A stretch of DNA of 64,000 nt, taken from JARFQH01 sp963825595. Lineage in GTDB: Bacteria > Desulfobacterota > Desulfobacteria > Desulfobacterales > SG8-13. The first letter of the stretch is position 1, and each line of letters begins with the position of its first letter. The translations under genes were made by a program, and so were the position numbers. The DNA is taken from NCBI GenBank assembly GCA_963825595.1, contig CAWGUE010000006.1:43798-107797 (forward strand), in the 5' to 3' direction. A model generated the notes under the pieces. It ran no database searches. It was not told the origin of the DNA and saw only the letters and a list, made by a program, of their open reading frames with translations. This document shows, one piece after another, positions 61,650 to 64,000 of the stretch.

Positions 61650-62786
61650 ATGCGGATGCGCAAACGCGCCGTTACTCTTCTCGCCGTGACGATGGCATTA
61701 CTTTTTTTTAACACCGCAAACGCCTCCGATTGGAATCTCTATGGTAGTGCGCGTGTGGCAACCTTTTTCACTGGTAAGGACTTAAAGAATTTGGGCCCGG
61801 ATGATGCCGGCCGAACCGAAGTCAAAAACATGCAATGGGACTTGCAGGGCAACTCCCGCATCGGTGCCAAATTCAAAGGCGCCAGGCTCGATGCCCGCTT
61901 TGAATTCGGTGCTGGCGAATCCAACATCACCACCCGTCTGCTCTACGGCATCTGGAAGTTTTCCGACAACTGGGGGCTGAAGGTCGGCCAGGATTTCACT
62001 CCAATTAATTTCGAACTTTCCAACCAGGTCTTTAACAGCGACAACAATCTGGATCAGCAAGGCCACGCTTACGGCAGTCGCAGGGGACAAATCGCGATCG
62101 AAGGCCATGGGTTTAAGTTCGCCGCCATCACACCGACATCCGGACAAAACGCCGACCCGGACAGAAACGTGGACGCTCTCACCGTCGAGAACTATTGGCC
62201 CAAGATAGAAGCCTCCTACGAGTTTGGTTTTACCGACGGCATGAGTGTCCACATTTTCGGCGGTTGGCAGAGCTACAAGTATTACGCCAGCCTCACCGAC
62301 GGAAGTACAAACAGCGGAACGATAAACGCATGTGTTATCGGTGCCGGTGCTAAGTTGAACTTCGAACCGGTAATGATCAAGCCGCAGGTCAGCTGGTACC
62401 GCAATGGTGCGTCGGCCGGCTGGCTGGGGGCGACGCTTCCGGGTGATTCGGAGACCGCTGTGACACCGATCATTGGAATGAACGGCCAGGTCGGCAATGT
62501 TGACAGTCTTATGACCATGCTGGCAATCGATTTCAGCCCCACCGAGCGGATACGGCTCGAAGCCGGCGGCGGCTATCTGCGCAGCAAGGGGCAGCAAGAT
62601 AACGATCTTGGAAACACCCTCTACCAATTGTACCTTCAAGCCGCGATGACTCTGGCACCGAAAGTTTACCTGATACCCGAAATCGGCTATATCGACTACG
62701 GCAAAGAAAGAATCGGCGACAGCGTTTCCGCCACTGACCTGGGCGATCTGTGGTACGCCGGTGCCAAGTGGCAGATTAATTTCTAA
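61650..62786 (+). CDS. Outer-membrane porin-like beta-barrel protein
   Basis: 378 residues. The signal peptide (MRKRAVTLLAVTMALLFFNTA) is followed by a barrel rich in alternating strands (SDWNLYGSARVATFFTG; DLQGNSRIGAKFKGARLDARFEFGAGES, in parts; EIGYIDYGKERIGDS) and a C-terminal ...WYAGAKWQINF ending in Phe, the BAM-recognition form. Similar porins are abundant in Desulfobacterales. The ATG at 61650 has AAGGA upstream; the long upstream frame is not part of the protein. Substrate unknown. Confidence 0.88.
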   Translation: MRMRKRAVTLLAVTMALLFFNTANASDWNLYGSARVATFFTGKDLKNLGPDDAGRTEVKNMQWDLQGNSRIGAKFKGARLDARFEFGAGESNITTRLLYGIWKFSDNWGLKVGQDFTPINFELSNQVFNSDNNLDQQGHAYGSRRGQIAIEGHGFKFAAITPTSGQNADPDRNVDALTVENYWPKIEASYEFGFTDGMSVHIFGGWQSYKYYASLTDGSTNSGTINACVIGAGAKLNFEPVMIKPQVSWYRNGASAGWLGATLPGDSETAVTPIIGMNGQVGNVDSLMTMLAIDFSPTERIRLEAGGGYLRSKGQQDNDLGNTLYQLYLQAAMTLAPKVYLIPEIGYIDYGKERIGDSVSATDLGDLWYAGAKWQINF

Positions 62787-63044
62787 TGCATTTTGATCGG
62801 TAGCTGAAGAGGCCCAAACGGTTGTTGATTAAAAGAAAGCGGTGATAAGGGAAAGTAATCACAAATATGGAATACACGATGATGTATGATGATAGTAAAG
62901 AAGAGATAATTGAAAGCTGAGAGTTGGGGTCGGGCCACGCTAACTAATTGACATTGCCAATAAAACGCCTTAATAACGTCTCTGAAACGTTCTTAATCCA
63001 TCGGTTTTTTACTTAAACTGCCCCATTAAGGGACTCGAGGAAAA

Positions 63045-63131
63045 ATGGCTCGTGCCAAAAGACATTATATGGCAAAGCTAATAATCAGGATTCTGGGGAC
63101 ACGTTTTTATGGGATCAACCACTACCATCTT
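63045..63131 (+). pseudogene. N-terminal stub of a REP-associated transposase
   Basis: From ATG 63045 the first codons read MARAKRHYM, the usual opening of one RAYT transposase family (MARAKRHYI...), after a GAGG site. The frame then diverges and stops within about 29 codons. Only the first eight residues support the call. Confidence 0.45.
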
Positions 63132-63240
63132 TAATCAACCAGTTTTTGCTTGAAAATTGGTAGATTAAGACCGAAATACTGATGATTTTAGGTGTCTATT
63201 CTTTATTTTACAATATGTTACTGTGGCCCGACCCCAGGTC

Positions 63241-63555
63241 CCGGACTTGTACCGGCTTTGGAAGGACTTTCCATTCCGCCGGTATTTTTTATCAAAGGAT
63301 ACCGCGCATCCCGTCAGCACTCGGCGCATCAAGGCGGCAATCGGCACCAAAGCGGTGCGCAACAGAAAGTGGGCATGGTTGGGAATCAAGGCCCAGGCGA
63401 AACACTCGGTTTGGCTCTCAGATAGCAGGCGTCCGAGGCGTTACAGCAAATCGACTCTATCGGAGTCGCTGCGAAATATCTGCCGCATTTCTATCCCTCG
63501 GTTAATAAATATGGTTTACCGCTCCGGGAGCGTCTATTCTGGCTTTTTTGGGCAT
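63241..63555 (-). pseudogene. Decayed REP-associated tyrosine (Y1/HUH) transposase
   Basis: On the minus strand, ATG 63555 gives MPKKARIDAPGAVNHI. A frameshift follows near 63502, then GIEMRQIFRSDSDRVDLL, a stop in place of Gln, then RLGRLLSESQTECFAWALIPNHAHFLLRTAL (in parts), LMRRVLTGCAVSFDKKYRRN and SFQSRYKS. The HUH motif reads HAHFLL. The C-terminal half is missing beyond about 63241, where the inverted repeat ends. The gene is clearly inactive. Confidence 0.85.
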
Positions 63556-63761
63556 TTGGTGAGATTTGCCTAATTCTGAAAATATGTAAAGCATTAAATC
63601 ATACACGTCCCTTCAATTCCTTCAATTCCGTAATGGGTTCAGGGTTGTAATTGTTGGTTTCAGGTATATATTGGCCTGATTATGTCTGTTCAGGTGGAGC
63701 TTGAATGGTCGTCAAAAAATCGTGCGGTGGGACTTTGGCTCGACCGCAGGGAGTATCCGGC

Positions 63762-64000
63762 ATGATAGACGCAGCAAAATACGACAGCATCGTGACGCTC
63801 AAGGACGGTACCGCAGTCAGAATCAGGTCCGTTCGAGCCGACGACAAGGACAGAATTTCGGAAGCCTTCCGGAACCTTGAACCCGAATCGATTTACACGC
63901 GTTTCTTCCAGCACAAAAAAGCCTTGACCGATGAAGAGCTCAAGACCGCCACCGAGGTTGATTTCGAAAACGTGGTCGGCCTGGTGGTCACGGTTGGGGA
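63762..64000 (+). CDS. GNAT-family acetyltransferase (partial, N-terminal)
   Basis: The frame runs off the window edge. MIDAAKYDSIVTLKDGTAVR, then IRSVRADDKDRISEAFRNLE and SIYTRFFQHKKALTDEEL. This matches the N-terminus of GNAT proteins related to the acyl-CoA-synthetase-linked protein acetyltransferases (Pat type). An in-frame ATG at 63705 with GTGGAG upstream would add 19 residues; the ATG at 63762 with GGGAG is closer to the family start. Confidence 0.8.
   Translation, partial: MIDAAKYDSIVTLKDGTAVRIRSVRADDKDRISEAFRNLEPESIYTRFFQHKKALTDEELKTATEVDFENVVGLVVTVG

Larger units (their letters stand above)
62787..63704. other. Non-coding stretch with transposase remnants
   Basis: Holds a 13-bp perfect inverted repeat (GGGGTCGGGCCAC at 62926-62938; its complement at 63223-63235), an ATTCTGGGGACACG tag near 63090 and two REP-associated transposase fragments described separately. 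Otherwise AT-rich with short repeats (TTCAATTCC twice near 63615). No intact gene. Confidence 0.7.

Noticed and set aside
1..64000. tRNA or rRNA genes
   Set aside because: No cloverleaf-like or rRNA-like stretch was noticed in the intergenic regions; a covariance search would be decisive.

Overview
The window looks like a chromosome segment of a Desulfobacterota (deltaproteobacterial, Desulfobacterales-like) bacterium. The evidence is indirect: gene order (yicC-remA-gmk; atpZ-atpI-atpB-atpE without F1 genes; rpsF-rpsR-DUF2232-rplI-dnaB), Gram-negative envelope genes (two Kdo transferases, a porin, a lipocalin lipoprotein), and protein families common in that phylum. No rRNA, tRNA or CRISPR array was seen.

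Region 1 (1-26 kb) is mostly housekeeping. It holds two tandem waaA-type Kdo transferases, a GGDEF-PilZ protein, a Trm112-like protein followed by a frameshifted DUF4416 gene, then yicC, remA, gmk, an rRNA 2'-O-methyltransferase, icd, comF, a YfiH-type laccase-domain gene and pyrK. The F0 part of an ATP synthase follows, with a c subunit that carries the residues of Na+-binding rings. After uvrA comes an 826-bp AT-rich gap and an unusual DnaA paralogue with altered ATPase and DNA-recognition residues. suhB, hflX and the dnaB-rplI-DUF2232-rpsR-rpsF operon complete the block.

Region 2 (26-46 kb) is accessory. It contains an HMA/SurA-like secreted protein, two PNPOx-fold flavoproteins, a rifampin-phosphotransferase-like enzyme, an SDR-DUF2867 protein, a 4Fe-4S photolyase and a sulfite-oxidase-family molybdoenzyme. 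A two-gene encapsulin system follows: a hemerythrin cargo with a visible C-terminal loading peptide and its shell protein. Further genes are two SDR/FAD oxidoreductases, a lipocalin/DUF1499 pair, a SlyD-like/methyltransferase fusion, a PAS-LuxR regulator and several unknowns.

Region 3 (46.8-59.3 kb) is a lipid-remodelling and oxygen-respiration block: an acyl desaturase, a COG2907 flavoprotein, DUF1365, two cyclopropane-synthase-type methyltransferases (one frameshifted), DUF1295, a GPH-family transporter, a chalcone-isomerase-like protein, and cytochrome bd oxidase (cydA, cydB and a DUF2474-like small protein). With the photolyase this resembles the photo-oxidative-stress and unusual-fatty-acid gene sets of aerobic and phototrophic proteobacteria, here in a lineage best known for anaerobes.

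Region 4 (59.5-64 kb) has a rhodanese-YceI fusion, a nucleotidyltransferase pair, a porin, decayed REP-associated transposase remnants and the start of a GNAT acetyltransferase. Several families of short inverted-repeat elements (MITE/REP-like) sit between genes of the accessory half. Three apparent single-base frameshifts (about 5.0, 26.4 and 51.05 kb) may be real gene decay or assembly errors.
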